Source: Bradyrhizobium sp. Rc3b
GTDB lineage: Bacteria; Pseudomonadota; Alphaproteobacteria; Rhizobiales; Xanthobacteraceae
Direction: 5' to 3'
Length of the DNA stretch: 64,000 bases
Assembly (NCBI RefSeq): GCF_900114915.1
Contig: NZ_FOUS01000007.1
Location: 1-64,000, forward strand
Shown one piece after another: positions 46,912 to 55,892 of the stretch (the stretch's first letter is position 1; every line of letters begins with the position of its first letter). A program made the position numbers and the translations under genes. Under the pieces are notes generated by a model that worked only from the letters and a program-made list of their open reading frames with translations, did not search any database and had not been told where the DNA came from.

Positions 46912-49644
46912 ATGATGACGAGATTCGGCAGCCGCCTCTTTGACCAGGCCTTCGTGCGCAGCGGACCGATCCGCTGGCTGGTCGTGGGCGGCACGCTGCT
47001 GATCGCGGCCATCGCCGTCGGCTCTGTCCTGATGGCGCAGAATTTCCGCGAGCGGGCGCTGCGCAACTCCAGCCGCGAGCTGGAAAACACCGTGCTGCTG
47101 CTCACCCATCATTTCGATCAGCAATTGCAGGACTTCGCGGTCATCCAGAAGGATTTCGTCGACCACGTCCGCACGACCGGAATCACGACCGTCGAGGACT
47201 ATCGCAAGCGCCTTTCGGGCCAGGACATCCACCGGATGCTGCGCTCGAAGATCGAGGCGCTGCCCTACATCGGGGGCGTCAACATCATCGATGCCGAAGG
47301 CAATCTGATCAATTCGTCGTCGGCATGGCCGGCTCCGAAGGTGAGCGTTGCCGATCGCGCCTATTTTCGCACCTTCAAGGATGATCCCAATTCGCCGGAT
47401 GTCCTGATCGAGCCGCTGCACAGTCGCATCTCCGGCGCCTGGACCGTCCTGATCGTGCGCAAGATCGTCGGGCCGAACGGCGAGTTCCTTGGCACCGTTG
47501 GACGCGGCATCGAGCCCGCCAATTTCGAGAAATTCTTCGCATCCGTCGCGCTCGGTGAGGGTGCGACGATCTCGATGCTGCATCGCGACGGGACGCTGCT
47601 CGCCCGCTATCCCCACTCCAGCGAATTGATGGGGCGGAATTTCAAGTCTGGTCCGGTGCAGCATCAGAGGGTTTTCGACCTCGATCACTTCGCCGGCCGT
47701 TTCACGAGCCCGGTGGACGGAGAAGACCGGCTGATCTCCTCGCGCGCGTTGCCCCATTTCCCGATCCTGATGATGGCCACCACGACGCGCGCCTCCGCCC
47801 TGACGGACTGGCGCGAGCAGATCGGCATGCTGATCTCGATCGCCGCCTCTTCCGCACTCGCCATCGCAGGCTTGCTGATCGCGATCGTGCGCAAGCTGCT
47901 GGAGCAGCACCGCCTCTCGCGGGAACGGCTGACGCTGGAAAAGCAGCGGCTCGATCGCGCCGTCAACAACATGACGCAGGGACTCTTGCTGTTCGACGCC
48001 GAGCAGCGGCTGGTGGTCTGCAACCAGCGCTATCTCGAAATGTACGGATTGTCGGCCGAGATCGTGAAGCCCGGCTCGAGCTTCCACGACATCATCGCCC
48101 ATCGCAAGGCGACCGGCTCGTTCACGGGCGACGTCAACGACTATGTCGTGCGCGTGCTGAAGGGCGTCCATACGCGCAATTCCATGGTGGTCGACACCTC
48201 CGACGGCCGCTCGATCCACATCCTCAACGAGCCGCTCACGGACGGTGGCTGGGTGGCAACCCATGAGGACATCACCGAGCGCCGCCGGATCGAGGAGCGC
48301 ATCACCCACCTCGCCCATTACGACGCGCTGACCGACCTGCCGAACCGCACCATGTTCCACGAGCATCTGCGCGAAGAGCTGGCCGCGGTCGGCAACGACG
48401 AACAGATCGCGGTGCATTACATCGACATCGACGAGTTCAAGGGCGTCAACGACGCGCTCGGCCATCTCGTCGGCGACGAGCTGCTGAAATCGATTGCCGC
48501 AAGCCTGCGCCGCTGTGCCGGCCCGGCGGATTTCGTGGCGCGGCTCGGCGGCGACGAGTTCGCCATCGTCCAGAGCGCGGTGGCATCGCTCGACCAGGTC
48601 AACGAGCTCGTCGCACGGGTCTTCGCCGCCATCCGCGCGCCGTTCGACTGCATGGGCCACCATCTCACCACCGACGCCAGCATTGGCATTGCGCTCGCGC
48701 CGGAACACGGCACGGCGCTCGACCAGGTCCTCAAGAACGCGGACATGGCGATGTACGCCGCCAAGTCCGCCGGACGCCGCACCTATCGCTTCTTCGAGCC
48801 GGAGATGGATGCCAAGGTCCGCGAGCGCCGGCAGCTCGAGAGCGACCTGCGCCACGCCATCGCCCAAGGGGGGCGCGACGGCGGCCTCGAGGTCTATTAC
48901 CAGCCCTGCCTCAGCCTGAAGGACGATCGCATCACCGGCTGCGAGGCGTTGGTGCGCTGGCGCCATCCCGCGCGCGGCATGGTCTCGCCGGCAGAGTTCA
49001 TCCCGATCGCCGAAGATACCGGCCTGATCAACGAGATCGGCGAATGGGTGCTGGCGACCGCCTGCCGGGACGCTGCGAACTGGCCCGACGATATCCGCCT
49101 CGCCGTCAACGTCTCGCCGGTGCAGTTCAAGAGCGGCACGCTGGCACTGAAGATCATGGCGGCGCTCGCTGCTTCCAACCTGCCGGCGAGCCGGCTCGAG
49201 CTCGAGATCACCGAGGCGGTGCTGATCCGCGACGACGACACGGCGCTGGCGATCCTGCATCAGCTGCGCGCCATCGGCGTGCGCATCGCGCTCGACGATT
49301 TCGGCACCGGCTACTCGTCGCTGAGCTATTTGCACCGTTTCCCGTTCGACAAGATCAAGATCGACCGCTGCTTCGTCGACGACATCGCCGGCCCCGACGG
49401 CTCGGCCAGCATCGTCCAGGCCGTCGTCAATCTCGCGGCCGCGCGCCGCATGACCACCACGGCCGAGGGCGTCGAGACCGAGGAGCAGCAGCGTCTGCTC
49501 CGCGCGCTCGGCTGTTCCGAGATGCAAGGCTATCTGTTCAGCGCCGCGAAGCCCGCCGACAAGGTGCTGGAGCTGTTCGCGCTGCATCGCAGCCGGCTCG
49601 CCCAGCGCGGCGGCGCGAAAGCCCGCCGCCGCGAGGCGAGTTAG
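46912..49644 (+). CDS. Membrane-anchored GGDEF-EAL protein with Cache and PAS sensor domains
   Basis: A 910-residue cyclic di-GMP enzyme. TM1 at about 17-38; periplasmic Cache-type sensor (about 45-290; VNIIDAEGNLINSS, DRAYFRTFKDD); TM2 at about 305-328; PAS domain (about 345-465); GGDEF domain (about 475-630) with an intact RLGGDEFAIV signature; EAL domain (about 645-900) with EALVRWRHP and EITEAVLI and the later DDFGTGYSSL. Both catalytic signatures look complete, so synthesis and breakdown are both possible. ATG 46912 and 46915 are equivalent choices. Confidence 0.93.
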   Translation: MMTRFGSRLFDQAFVRSGPIRWLVVGGTLLIAAIAVGSVLMAQNFRERALRNSSRELENTVLLLTHHFDQQLQDFAVIQKDFVDHVRTTGITTVEDYRKRLSGQDIHRMLRSKIEALPYIGGVNIIDAEGNLINSSSAWPAPKVSVADRAYFRTFKDDPNSPDVLIEPLHSRISGAWTVLIVRKIVGPNGEFLGTVGRGIEPANFEKFFASVALGEGATISMLHRDGTLLARYPHSSELMGRNFKSGPVQHQRVFDLDHFAGRFTSPVDGEDRLISSRALPHFPILMMATTTRASALTDWREQIGMLISIAASSALAIAGLLIAIVRKLLEQHRLSRERLTLEKQRLDRAVNNMTQGLLLFDAEQRLVVCNQRYLEMYGLSAEIVKPGSSFHDIIAHRKATGSFTGDVNDYVVRVLKGVHTRNSMVVDTSDGRSIHILNEPLTDGGWVATHEDITERRRIEERITHLAHYDALTDLPNRTMFHEHLREELAAVGNDEQIAVHYIDIDEFKGVNDALGHLVGDELLKSIAASLRRCAGPADFVARLGGDEFAIVQSAVASLDQVNELVARVFAAIRAPFDCMGHHLTTDASIGIALAPEHGTALDQVLKNADMAMYAAKSAGRRTYRFFEPEMDAKVRERRQLESDLRHAIAQGGRDGGLEVYYQPCLSLKDDRITGCEALVRWRHPARGMVSPAEFIPIAEDTGLINEIGEWVLATACRDAANWPDDIRLAVNVSPVQFKSGTLALKIMAALAASNLPASRLELEITEAVLIRDDDTALAILHQLRAIGVRIALDDFGTGYSSLSYLHRFPFDKIKIDRCFVDDIAGPDGSASIVQAVVNLAAARRMTTTAEGVETEEQQRLLRALGCSEMQGYLFSAAKPADKVLELFALHRSRLAQRGGAKARRREAS

Positions 49645-49678
49645 GTCCGCTGCAGACACCGCTAAGGTCCCAAACGAA

Positions 49679-49712
49679 ATCGCCCGGGAGCGGTCGTCCA
49701 CTCCCGGGCGAT
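49679..49712. terminator. Bidirectional terminator between GGDEF-EAL gene and ctpA
   Basis: Perfect twelve-base arms ATCGCCCGGGAG and CTCCCGGGCGAT with a ten-base loop, placed in the 91-base gap between two convergent genes. The strong GC stem and convergent location support a two-way terminator, although the flanking T/A runs are short. Confidence 0.8.
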
Positions 49713-49735
49713 ATCGATGTCTCGACGTCGTAAGC

Positions 49736-51073
49736 CTAGTTCGGCACCGCCGCCTTCGACGCGGGCTTTGCGGCTACTGCATTCGCGCTCACGCCGTGCA
49801 GGAAGTCGTACGCGGCATGCAGGGCCTTGTCGTCCTCCTCCTTCGGCGGAACGTAGGACTGCGATCCGGTCTGCTCGCCGCCCTCGCCGGCTGAGAGATG
49901 CCCGCGCATCTGGGACTCCGCCATGGTGTCCATGCGGCCCTTCAGCTCCGGCGGCACGTCCTGCAGGATCTCTATGTCGGGAGCGATGCCCTGGGCCTGG
50001 ATCGAGCGGCCCGACGGGGTGTAGTAGCGCGCCGTGGTCAGCGCCAGCGCGCCATTGCCGGCACCGAGCGGAATGACCGTCTGCACCGACCCCTTGCCGA
50101 ACGAGCGCGTGCCGATGATGGTCGCGCGCTTGTGGTCGTGCAGCGCGCCGGCCACGATTTCGGAAGCCGAGGCCGAGCCGCCATTGACCAGAACCACCAG
50201 CGGCTTGCCCTTGGTGAGGTCGCCGCCATGCGCAGTGAAGCGCTGGGTCTCTTCCGGACTGCGGCCGCGGGTCGAGACGACCTCGCCGCGCTGGAGGAAG
50301 GCGCTCGACACCGACACGGCCTGGTCGAGCAGTCCACCCGGATTGTTGCGCAGGTCCATCACGTAGCCGGTGAGCTTCTCCTGCGGCACCTGCTTGGAGA
50401 TCGCGGCGATCGCCTTCTTCAGGCCGTCGGTGGTCTGCTCGTTGAACGAGGTGACGCGGATATAACCGATGTCGCCGTTCTCCACGTGGAAGCGCACCGG
50501 GCGCACATGGATGATCTCGCGCGTGATCGCGACGTCGAGCGGCGCGTCCGCGCCCTTGCGCACGATGGTGAGCTTGGTCTTGGTATCGACCGGGCCCTTC
50601 ATCTTGTTGACGGCCTGCTCGAGCGTCATGCCCTGCACGGCCTCGCCGTCGATCTTGCTGATGAGGTCGCCGGACATCAGGCCTGCCTTCGAGGCGGGCG
50701 TATCGTCGATCGGCGAAACGACCTTGACGAGGCCGTCTTCCATCGTGACCTCGATGCCGAGGCCGCCGAACTCGCCGGAGGTGGTCTCCTGCATCTCGGT
50801 CCAGGCCTTAGCGTTCATGTAGCGCGAATGCGGGTCGAGCGAGGTCACCATGCCCGTGATCGCGCCTTCGATCATCTTGGCGTTGTCGGGCTTCTCGACA
50901 TAGCTCGCCTTGACGCGCTCGAACACCGTGCCGAACAGGTTGAGCTGGGAATAGGCATTGTCCGCGCTCGCTGCCGCCCGTGCCGCCCATACACCACCGT
51001 GCGGGCTGGCGACCAGAAGGGTGAGACACGCTCCGGTGAGCGCGCCCAGAGGGAACAGCAGGGTTTTCCGCAT
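49736..51073 (-). CDS. ctpA: C-terminal processing peptidase (S41 family)
   Basis: A 445-residue periplasmic protease. Signal peptide or anchor at about 1-28; PDZ domain (about 90-170; GLGIEVTMEDGLVKVVSPIDDTPA); catalytic domain with Ser in GGSASASEIVAGAL and Lys in IIGTRSFGKGSVQT, the S41 dyad. Ctp enzymes trim exported proteins at their C-termini and act in envelope quality control. The ATG at 51073 is chosen since a signal peptide follows; upstream sequence is not protein-like. Confidence 0.93.
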   Translation of the reverse strand: MRKTLLFPLGALTGACLTLLVASPHGGVWAARAAASADNAYSQLNLFGTVFERVKASYVEKPDNAKMIEGAITGMVTSLDPHSRYMNAKAWTEMQETTSGEFGGLGIEVTMEDGLVKVVSPIDDTPASKAGLMSGDLISKIDGEAVQGMTLEQAVNKMKGPVDTKTKLTIVRKGADAPLDVAITREIIHVRPVRFHVENGDIGYIRVTSFNEQTTDGLKKAIAAISKQVPQEKLTGYVMDLRNNPGGLLDQAVSVSSAFLQRGEVVSTRGRSPEETQRFTAHGGDLTKGKPLVVLVNGGSASASEIVAGALHDHKRATIIGTRSFGKGSVQTVIPLGAGNGALALTTARYYTPSGRSIQAQGIAPDIEILQDVPPELKGRMDTMAESQMRGHLSAGEGGEQTGSQSYVPPKEEDDKALHAAYDFLHGVSANAVAAKPASKAAVPN

Positions 51074-51427
51074 GGATGGGCTTGCCTTTTTGCTTGGCGG
51101 TTCGCTTGAGCTTGCTTGGGCTCGTCTCTCGAGACTTGGGAAGCAGACTTGGGAGGCGCCATGCAATTGGCGATCCAGTCCACTTCTCACAATACCATTC
51201 TGGTTTCTTCAAGGCCGGGACGCACCGCCGACCGGTACACCGCAGAAATCGCTTCGTTCGGACCTAAACTTTTGGCAACGTTGCAGGACTGGCCCGCCCC
51301 CAAAGGTACCTAAAGGGGCGATCGGTGCGCCCGTCCACGCCGCGCAGCCATGCCATTTTAGGATGGTTTTGGAGCGCTGGACGGGTTAGGCGATGACACA
51401 AGGCTTCAAATTCTCGGGAGGATAACA
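51074..51427. other. 354-base divergent intergenic region, no gene seen
   Basis: It lies between ctpA (minus) and the FMN-dependent dehydrogenase gene (plus). No stable hairpin, repeat or coding stretch could be supported. Promoters for both genes are expected here; AGGATAACA before the ATG at 51428 provides a ribosome site for the rightward gene. Confidence 0.5.
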
Positions 51428-52561
51428 ATGAACGAAGCACCCCGGATCCGGCCGGAACGGAACGTCGAGCTCGGCGCCAGCAACGAGCCGTTCCAGAACC
51501 TGCACGAATTCATTCGGAAAGCGCGGGCCAACCTCAACCAGAACGCCTGGGACTACATCGTGGGCGCCGCCGAGACCGAAACCACGATGCGCCGCAACCG
51601 CATGGCGCTGGACGAGATCGCCTTCCGCCCGCGCGTGCTGCGCGACGTCCGCAAGGTCGACGGCTCGGTTCAGCAGTTCGGCCGCAGGATGCGCCTGCCG
51701 GTGGTGCTCGCCCCCGTCGGTGCGCTCGAGATCTTCGATCCGGATGGCGCGGCGAGCGTCGCGCGCGCTGCCGGCACCTTCGGTGCAGCGCACATGCTGA
51801 GCTCGGTGTCCGAGCCCGGCCTGGAGCAGACCGCCGAAGCCGCACCCGATGCGCTGCGGCTCTATCAGCTCTATGTCCGCGGCGACGACGCCTTTGTCGC
51901 CGATGTCGTCAGCCGGGCCGAGAAGAGCGCCTATGCCGCCTTCTGCCTGACCGTCGATACCGCCCATTACAGCCGTCGTGAGCGTGACATCGCCAAGCGC
52001 TACGTTCGCGAAAGCCGCCTGCGTGCCACCGGCGGCGATTTCCAGAAGGGCCTTGAGTGGCGGACCGTGAAGATGATCAAGGACAAGTTCAGGATTCCGC
52101 TGATCCTGAAGGGCATCGCCACCGCCGAGGACGCCCTGATCGCGGTCGATCATGGCGTCGAATGGATCTACGTCTCCAACCATGGCGGCCGCCAGCTCGA
52201 CCACGGCCGCGGCGCCATGCATGTGCTGCCCGAGATCGTCGAGGCCGTGAAGGGCCGCGCCAAGATCATGGTCGATGGCGGTGTCTGTCGCGGCACCGAC
52301 ATCGTCAAGGCGATCGCGGCGGGCGCGGACATGGTCGGGATCGGCCGGCTGCAATGCTGGGCGCTGGCGGCGGCTGGCGAGGCCGGCGTCGCGCGGATGC
52401 TGGAGCTGCTGGAGGACGAAGTGCTGCGCTGCCTCGGCCTTTTGGGCGCCACGTCATTTGCCGAGGTCGACAAATCCTGCCTGCATCCGGCGACCGCCAC
52501 CAACGCGCCGAGCGTCTTCAGCGCATTCCCGCTATTCGACCACGATCCCTATCGATACTGA
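51428..52561 (+). CDS. FMN-dependent alpha-hydroxy-acid dehydrogenase
   Basis: A 377-residue TIM-barrel flavoenzyme of the lactate/glycolate/mandelate oxidase family. The active-site His is in YVSNHGGRQLDHGRG, the FMN-contacting Lys in LILKGIATAEDA, and the FMN phosphate region is MVDGGVCRGTDIVKAIAAGADMVGIGR. The N-terminal part NQNAWDYIVGAAETETT is family-typical. Substrate not assignable. It is followed nine bases later by a HAD phosphatase gene in the same direction; a 2-hydroxyacid salvage pair is possible. Confidence 0.9.
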   Translation: MNEAPRIRPERNVELGASNEPFQNLHEFIRKARANLNQNAWDYIVGAAETETTMRRNRMALDEIAFRPRVLRDVRKVDGSVQQFGRRMRLPVVLAPVGALEIFDPDGAASVARAAGTFGAAHMLSSVSEPGLEQTAEAAPDALRLYQLYVRGDDAFVADVVSRAEKSAYAAFCLTVDTAHYSRRERDIAKRYVRESRLRATGGDFQKGLEWRTVKMIKDKFRIPLILKGIATAEDALIAVDHGVEWIYVSNHGGRQLDHGRGAMHVLPEIVEAVKGRAKIMVDGGVCRGTDIVKAIAAGADMVGIGRLQCWALAAAGEAGVARMLELLEDEVLRCLGLLGATSFAEVDKSCLHPATATNAPSVFSAFPLFDHDPYRY

Positions 52562-52569
52562 GTGAAAGG

Positions 52570-53199
52570 ATGCAAGTGAACTCGCTTTCTCCCGGCAGCG
52601 CGGATGCGCTGCTGTTCGATCTCGGGCGCGTGGTGCTCGACATCGACTTCTCCAAGGCGATCGCCTGCTGGGCGGGACATGCCGGCTGCCAGCCCGAGGC
52701 CATCGTCGCGCGCTATGTGCGTGACGAGGCTTACCGGCTGCACGAGGTCGGCAGGATCAGCGACGAGGACTATTTCGCCTCGCTGCGTGCTTCGCTCGGC
52801 ATCGGCATTTCGGACGCCCAGTTCCTGGAAGGCTGGAACGCGATCTTCGCCGGCGAGATGCCTGACATCGCCGAGCTGCTGCCGCGCGCGGCGAAGCAGA
52901 TGCCGCTCTACGCCTTCTCCAACACCAACCGGCCGCATGTCGACTATTTCTCGAAGGAATACTGCGAACTGCTCGGCCATTTCCGCGCGCTATATCTGTC
53001 GTCCAGCATCGGCCTGCGCAAACCGGATGCGGAAGCCTTCGACCATGTCGTCGCCGCCATCGGCGTGCCCGCAAGACGTATCGTTTTCTTCGACGATCTC
53101 GCCGAGAATGTTGAAGGCGCGCGGTCGCGCGGGCTGACAGCGGTGCATGTGACGTCGCCGCGCGACGTCGGGAACGCCTTGAAGGCATTGGGCATCTGA
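52570..53199 (+). CDS. HAD-superfamily phosphatase, YihX-like
   Basis: A 209-residue HAD-IA hydrolase. Motif I LLFDLGRVVLDIDFSKA, motif II AFSNTNRPH, motif III GLRKPDAEAF and motif IV FFDDLAENVEGARSRG line up with E. coli YihX (glucose-1-phosphate phosphatase), including the unusual Gly in motif I (DLG rather than DxD). A sugar-phosphate substrate is likely but not proven. ATG 52570 or GTG 52576 could be the start; the latter has AAGGA at better spacing. Confidence 0.88.
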   Translation: MQVNSLSPGSADALLFDLGRVVLDIDFSKAIACWAGHAGCQPEAIVARYVRDEAYRLHEVGRISDEDYFASLRASLGIGISDAQFLEGWNAIFAGEMPDIAELLPRAAKQMPLYAFSNTNRPHVDYFSKEYCELLGHFRALYLSSSIGLRKPDAEAFDHVVAAIGVPARRIVFFDDLAENVEGARSRGLTAVHVTSPRDVGNALKALGI

Positions 53200-53323
53200 C
53201 GATCTCCGCGCAGCGGGAGACGCCAACGTCGCCCAAGTCTTCCGGAACCAATTTTGCCCAAAATGAGGAACCAGAGCGCTTTGTGCATTTTTGTACGGAG
53301 TTCCGGGAACGGAATGGCCCCTT

Positions 53324-53341
53324 ACGGACTCTTGAGTCCGT
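53324..53341. promoter_or_regulatory. Perfect 18-base palindrome before the small-gene pair
   Basis: Eight-base arms ACGGACTC and GAGTCCGT separated by TT, ending 21 bases before the ATG of the 70-residue gene. It could be an operator overlapping the transcription start or a leader hairpin. The rest of the gap from 53200 holds nothing else that can be supported. Confidence 0.5.
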
Positions 53342-53362
53342 TGGGACTTCTACACCGGACTT

Positions 53363-53575
53363 ATGCACGTGCTGGGCAAAACCTATCTCACCAAGCAAGC
53401 CTCTCTCCTGCTTGAATTCGCAAGAACCACCTCGGATTCTGACCTTTCCGCCAAGCTGATCAGCAAGGCCGCCGACCTGAAATCCCAGGCCGATCCGCTG
53501 CCCGACAAGGATCAAGGGCCGAAGGCTCCCGACGTCGCGCTGGACGCCGGGCCGGACCGGCCGAGCGGGAGTTGA
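53363..53575 (+). CDS. Small hypothetical protein
   Basis: A 70-residue protein: an amphipathic helical first half (GKTYLTKQASLLLEFARTTSDSDLSAKLISKAADLKSQ) and a disordered Pro/Asp-rich tail. Small proteins with this helical start occur widely in Bradyrhizobium as stand-alone genes of unknown function. A 30-codon gene follows three bases later. No function is suggested. Confidence 0.6.
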   Translation: MHVLGKTYLTKQASLLLEFARTTSDSDLSAKLISKAADLKSQADPLPDKDQGPKAPDVALDAGPDRPSGS

Positions 53576-53578
53576 GCG

Positions 53579-53671
53579 ATGCTGGCTGTGGCGCTCGTCA
53601 TTCTCGTCCTCGCCATGGCCACCCTCCTGCCGATCGGTCTCGTTCTCTGGATCATGCCACGCCAAGCCTGA
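53579..53671 (+). CDS. 30-residue single-helix membrane peptide
   Basis: A 30-codon frame (MLAVALVILVLAMATLLPIG, then a short hydrophobic end with MPRQA). GGGAG lies seven bases upstream, inside the end of the previous gene, and the start is three bases after that gene's stop. Nearly all residues form one transmembrane helix with a basic end. Length and hydrophobicity fit a regulatory or stress-type membrane peptide, but chance cannot be excluded. Confidence 0.45.
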   Translation: MLAVALVILVLAMATLLPIGLVLWIMPRQA

Positions 53672-53803
53672 GCCTGCCTTCCATTCTGGGCCGGAAGCGG
53701 CAGGATAAATCCTGCCCGCTCCGCCATTTTGCCTCTGCCCCCGCGCTCGGCTAGAAGACTGTCGGAACATTTCATCCGAACGTGCCGAGCAGGAGTTTCG
53801 CCC

Positions 53804-55015
53804 GTGGCCTTGATGCCGGTTTCCGACGCCCTTGCTGCGGTGCTGGCGGGTGCAGAGCCGCTGCCCCCAGAGATGGTTTCACTCGACGAAGCCTACCATC
53901 GCGTGCTCGCGCAGGACGTCGCTGCGCGGCGCACCCAGCCGCCCCAGGCGATGTCGGCGATGGACGGCTATGCCGTGCGTGCAGCCGACGCGGCAACAAT
54001 CGATTCCAGGCTGACCATGATCGGTGAGGTCGCAGCGGGCCGTCCGTTCACGGGAAAGGTCGGCGCCGGCGAAGCCGTGCGAATCTTCACCGGCGGCGTC
54101 GTTCCGGACGGCGCGGATGCGGTCGTGATCCAGGAGGACACGATCGCCGAAGGCAAGCACATAACGATCAAGGAAGCCGCGATCGTGGGTCGGCACATCC
54201 GCCCCGCCGGCGTCGATTTCCGCGAGGGCGACGTTCTCCTGCGCAAGGGAACCCGTCTGACGGAGCGCGATCTCGCCCTCGCCGCCGGAATGAACCACCC
54301 GCAGCTCGCCGTTTGCCGCCGTCCGAAGGTCGCGATTCTCGCCACCGGCGACGAACTGGTGATGCCGGGCTCAACGCCCGGGCACGGCCAGATCGTCTAT
54401 TCCAACGGCTATGCCCTGCACGCGCTCGCCCGCAGCGAAGGCGCCGAGACCATCGACCTCGGTGTCGCCGCCGATACGCTGGAGGCCACCACCGCCGGCA
54501 TCCGCCGCGCGCGCGAAAGCGGCGCCGACATCCTGGTCACGACCGGAGGCGCATCGGTCGGCGACCACGATCTGGTCCAGCAGGCGCTCAAGGACGAAGG
54601 CATCGCGATGGCGTTCTGGAAGATCGCGATGCGGCCCGGCAAGCCGATGATGCACGGACGGTTAGGGGCAATGGGCGTCATCGGCCTGCCCGGCAATCCC
54701 GTGTCGTCCTACGTCTGCGCCTTCCTGTTCATGGTGCCGCTGATTCGCGCGCTGTCAGGCCGTTCGGTGATTCATCATCATCGCGAGCGCGTCGTGCTGG
54801 GCCGCGATCTCGGCGCCAACGACCAGCGCGAGGATTATCTGCGCGCGCGCCTGGAAATGCGCGACGACGGCACGCTCGTTGCCCTTCCCGTCAGCCATCA
54901 GGACTCCTCTCTGCTTGCGAATCTTGCTGCAGCACAGGTACTTCTCGTGCGCGCACCGTTTGCGCCGAAGGCCGAGGCCGACAGCCCCTGCGAGGTGCTG
55001 CGGCTCCCCGTCTGA
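53804..55015 (+). CDS. moeA: Molybdopterin molybdenumtransferase
   Basis: A 403-residue enzyme inserting molybdate into adenylylated molybdopterin. Typical segments: PPQAMSAMDGYAVRAAD, IFTGGVVPDGADAVVIQEDT, RPAGVDFREGD, ILATGDELVMPG, VTTGGASVGDHDLV, GLPGNPVSSYVCAFLF. The start is GTG at 53804 with AGGAG eight bases upstream, giving the family length. lexA follows in the same direction. Confidence 0.95.
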   Translation: MALMPVSDALAAVLAGAEPLPPEMVSLDEAYHRVLAQDVAARRTQPPQAMSAMDGYAVRAADAATIDSRLTMIGEVAAGRPFTGKVGAGEAVRIFTGGVVPDGADAVVIQEDTIAEGKHITIKEAAIVGRHIRPAGVDFREGDVLLRKGTRLTERDLALAAGMNHPQLAVCRRPKVAILATGDELVMPGSTPGHGQIVYSNGYALHALARSEGAETIDLGVAADTLEATTAGIRRARESGADILVTTGGASVGDHDLVQQALKDEGIAMAFWKIAMRPGKPMMHGRLGAMGVIGLPGNPVSSYVCAFLFMVPLIRALSGRSVIHHHRERVVLGRDLGANDQREDYLRARLEMRDDGTLVALPVSHQDSSLLANLAAAQVLLVRAPFAPKAEADSPCEVLRLPV

Positions 55016-55076
55016 ACTGCGCCGCCACACGCATTCCGTGAGTTTCGTTCTGTTCACGGTAAATTAAGCAGTTGCG

Positions 55077-55091
55077 GAACACATATCGAAC
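55077..55091 (+). promoter_or_regulatory. SOS box (LexA operator) upstream of lexA
   Basis: GAAC-ACATATC-GAAC fits exactly the alphaproteobacterial SOS box GAAC-N7-GAAC. It lies 100 bases before the lexA start, the usual place for autoregulation. Confidence 0.85.
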
Positions 55092-55190
55092 ATATAGTGT
55101 CCGTTCATGATTTGTTTCGAGATGTAGCGGCTTATCGCTGAACTCATCGTCTCGGAATCGAACGACATCAACCGGGGGACTTTGTTCGAG

Positions 55191-55892
55191 ATGTTAACGC
55201 GCAAACAATACGAGCTTCTGCGGTTCATCAGCGAGCGCTTGAAGGAAAGCGGCGTGCCGCCGTCCTTCGACGAGATGAAGGATGCGCTCGACCTACGCTC
55301 GAAGTCAGGTATCCACCGCCTGATCACCGCGCTCGAGGAGCGCGGCTTCATCCGCCGCCTGCCCAACCGCGCCCGGGCCATCGAAGTGATCAAGCTGCCG
55401 GAGCTCCAGGCTGCCGCCGGCAACCGACGCGGCTTCACGCCAAGCGTCATCGAGGGCAATCTCGGCAAGCTACGCGCGAGCTCCAGCCCGTCCGCGGACG
55501 AGGGCGAGCGACCCGTTGCGGTGCCCGTGATGGGCCGCATCGCGGCCGGTACTCCGATCGAGGCTTTGCAGACCCGCAGCCACACGATCAGCGTGCCGCC
55601 CGACATGCTCGGCTCCGGCGAGCATTACGCGCTCGAAGTGCGCGGTGATTCCATGGTCGAGGCCGGCATCCTCGACGGCGACATGGCGCTGATCCAGCGC
55701 AACGAGAGCGCCGATACCGGCGACATCGTGGTGGCACTGATCGACGACGAGGAAGCCACGCTCAAGCGCTTCCGCCGCCGCGGCGCCTCGATCGCGCTGG
55801 AGCCCGCCAATGCCGCTTATGAGGTGCGCATCCTGCCGCCGAACCGCGTGAAGATTCAGGGCAAGCTGATCGGGCTTTACCGCAAGTACTGA
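55191..55892 (+). CDS. lexA: LexA repressor
   Basis: A 233-residue SOS repressor. Winged HTH at 1-70 (MLTRKQYELLRFISERLKES, SGIHRLITALEERGFIRRL); linker; cleavage site Ala-Gly in VMGRIAAGTPIEA; catalytic Ser in EVRGDSMVEAGI and Lys in EEATLKRFRR. RecA-stimulated self-cleavage inactivates it. ATG at 55191 gives the family N-terminus; GGGGGAC lies upstream at ten bases. Confidence 0.97.
   Translation: MLTRKQYELLRFISERLKESGVPPSFDEMKDALDLRSKSGIHRLITALEERGFIRRLPNRARAIEVIKLPELQAAAGNRRGFTPSVIEGNLGKLRASSSPSADEGERPVAVPVMGRIAAGTPIEALQTRSHTISVPPDMLGSGEHYALEVRGDSMVEAGILDGDMALIQRNESADTGDIVVALIDDEEATLKRFRRRGASIALEPANAAYEVRILPPNRVKIQGKLIGLYRKY

Noticed and set aside
46810..49701. A very long open frame on the minus strand opposite the GGDEF-EAL gene
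   Set aside because: It mirrors a clearly coding gene with intact catalytic motifs, is Arg/His-rich and has no domain; this is the usual antisense openness of GC-rich genes.
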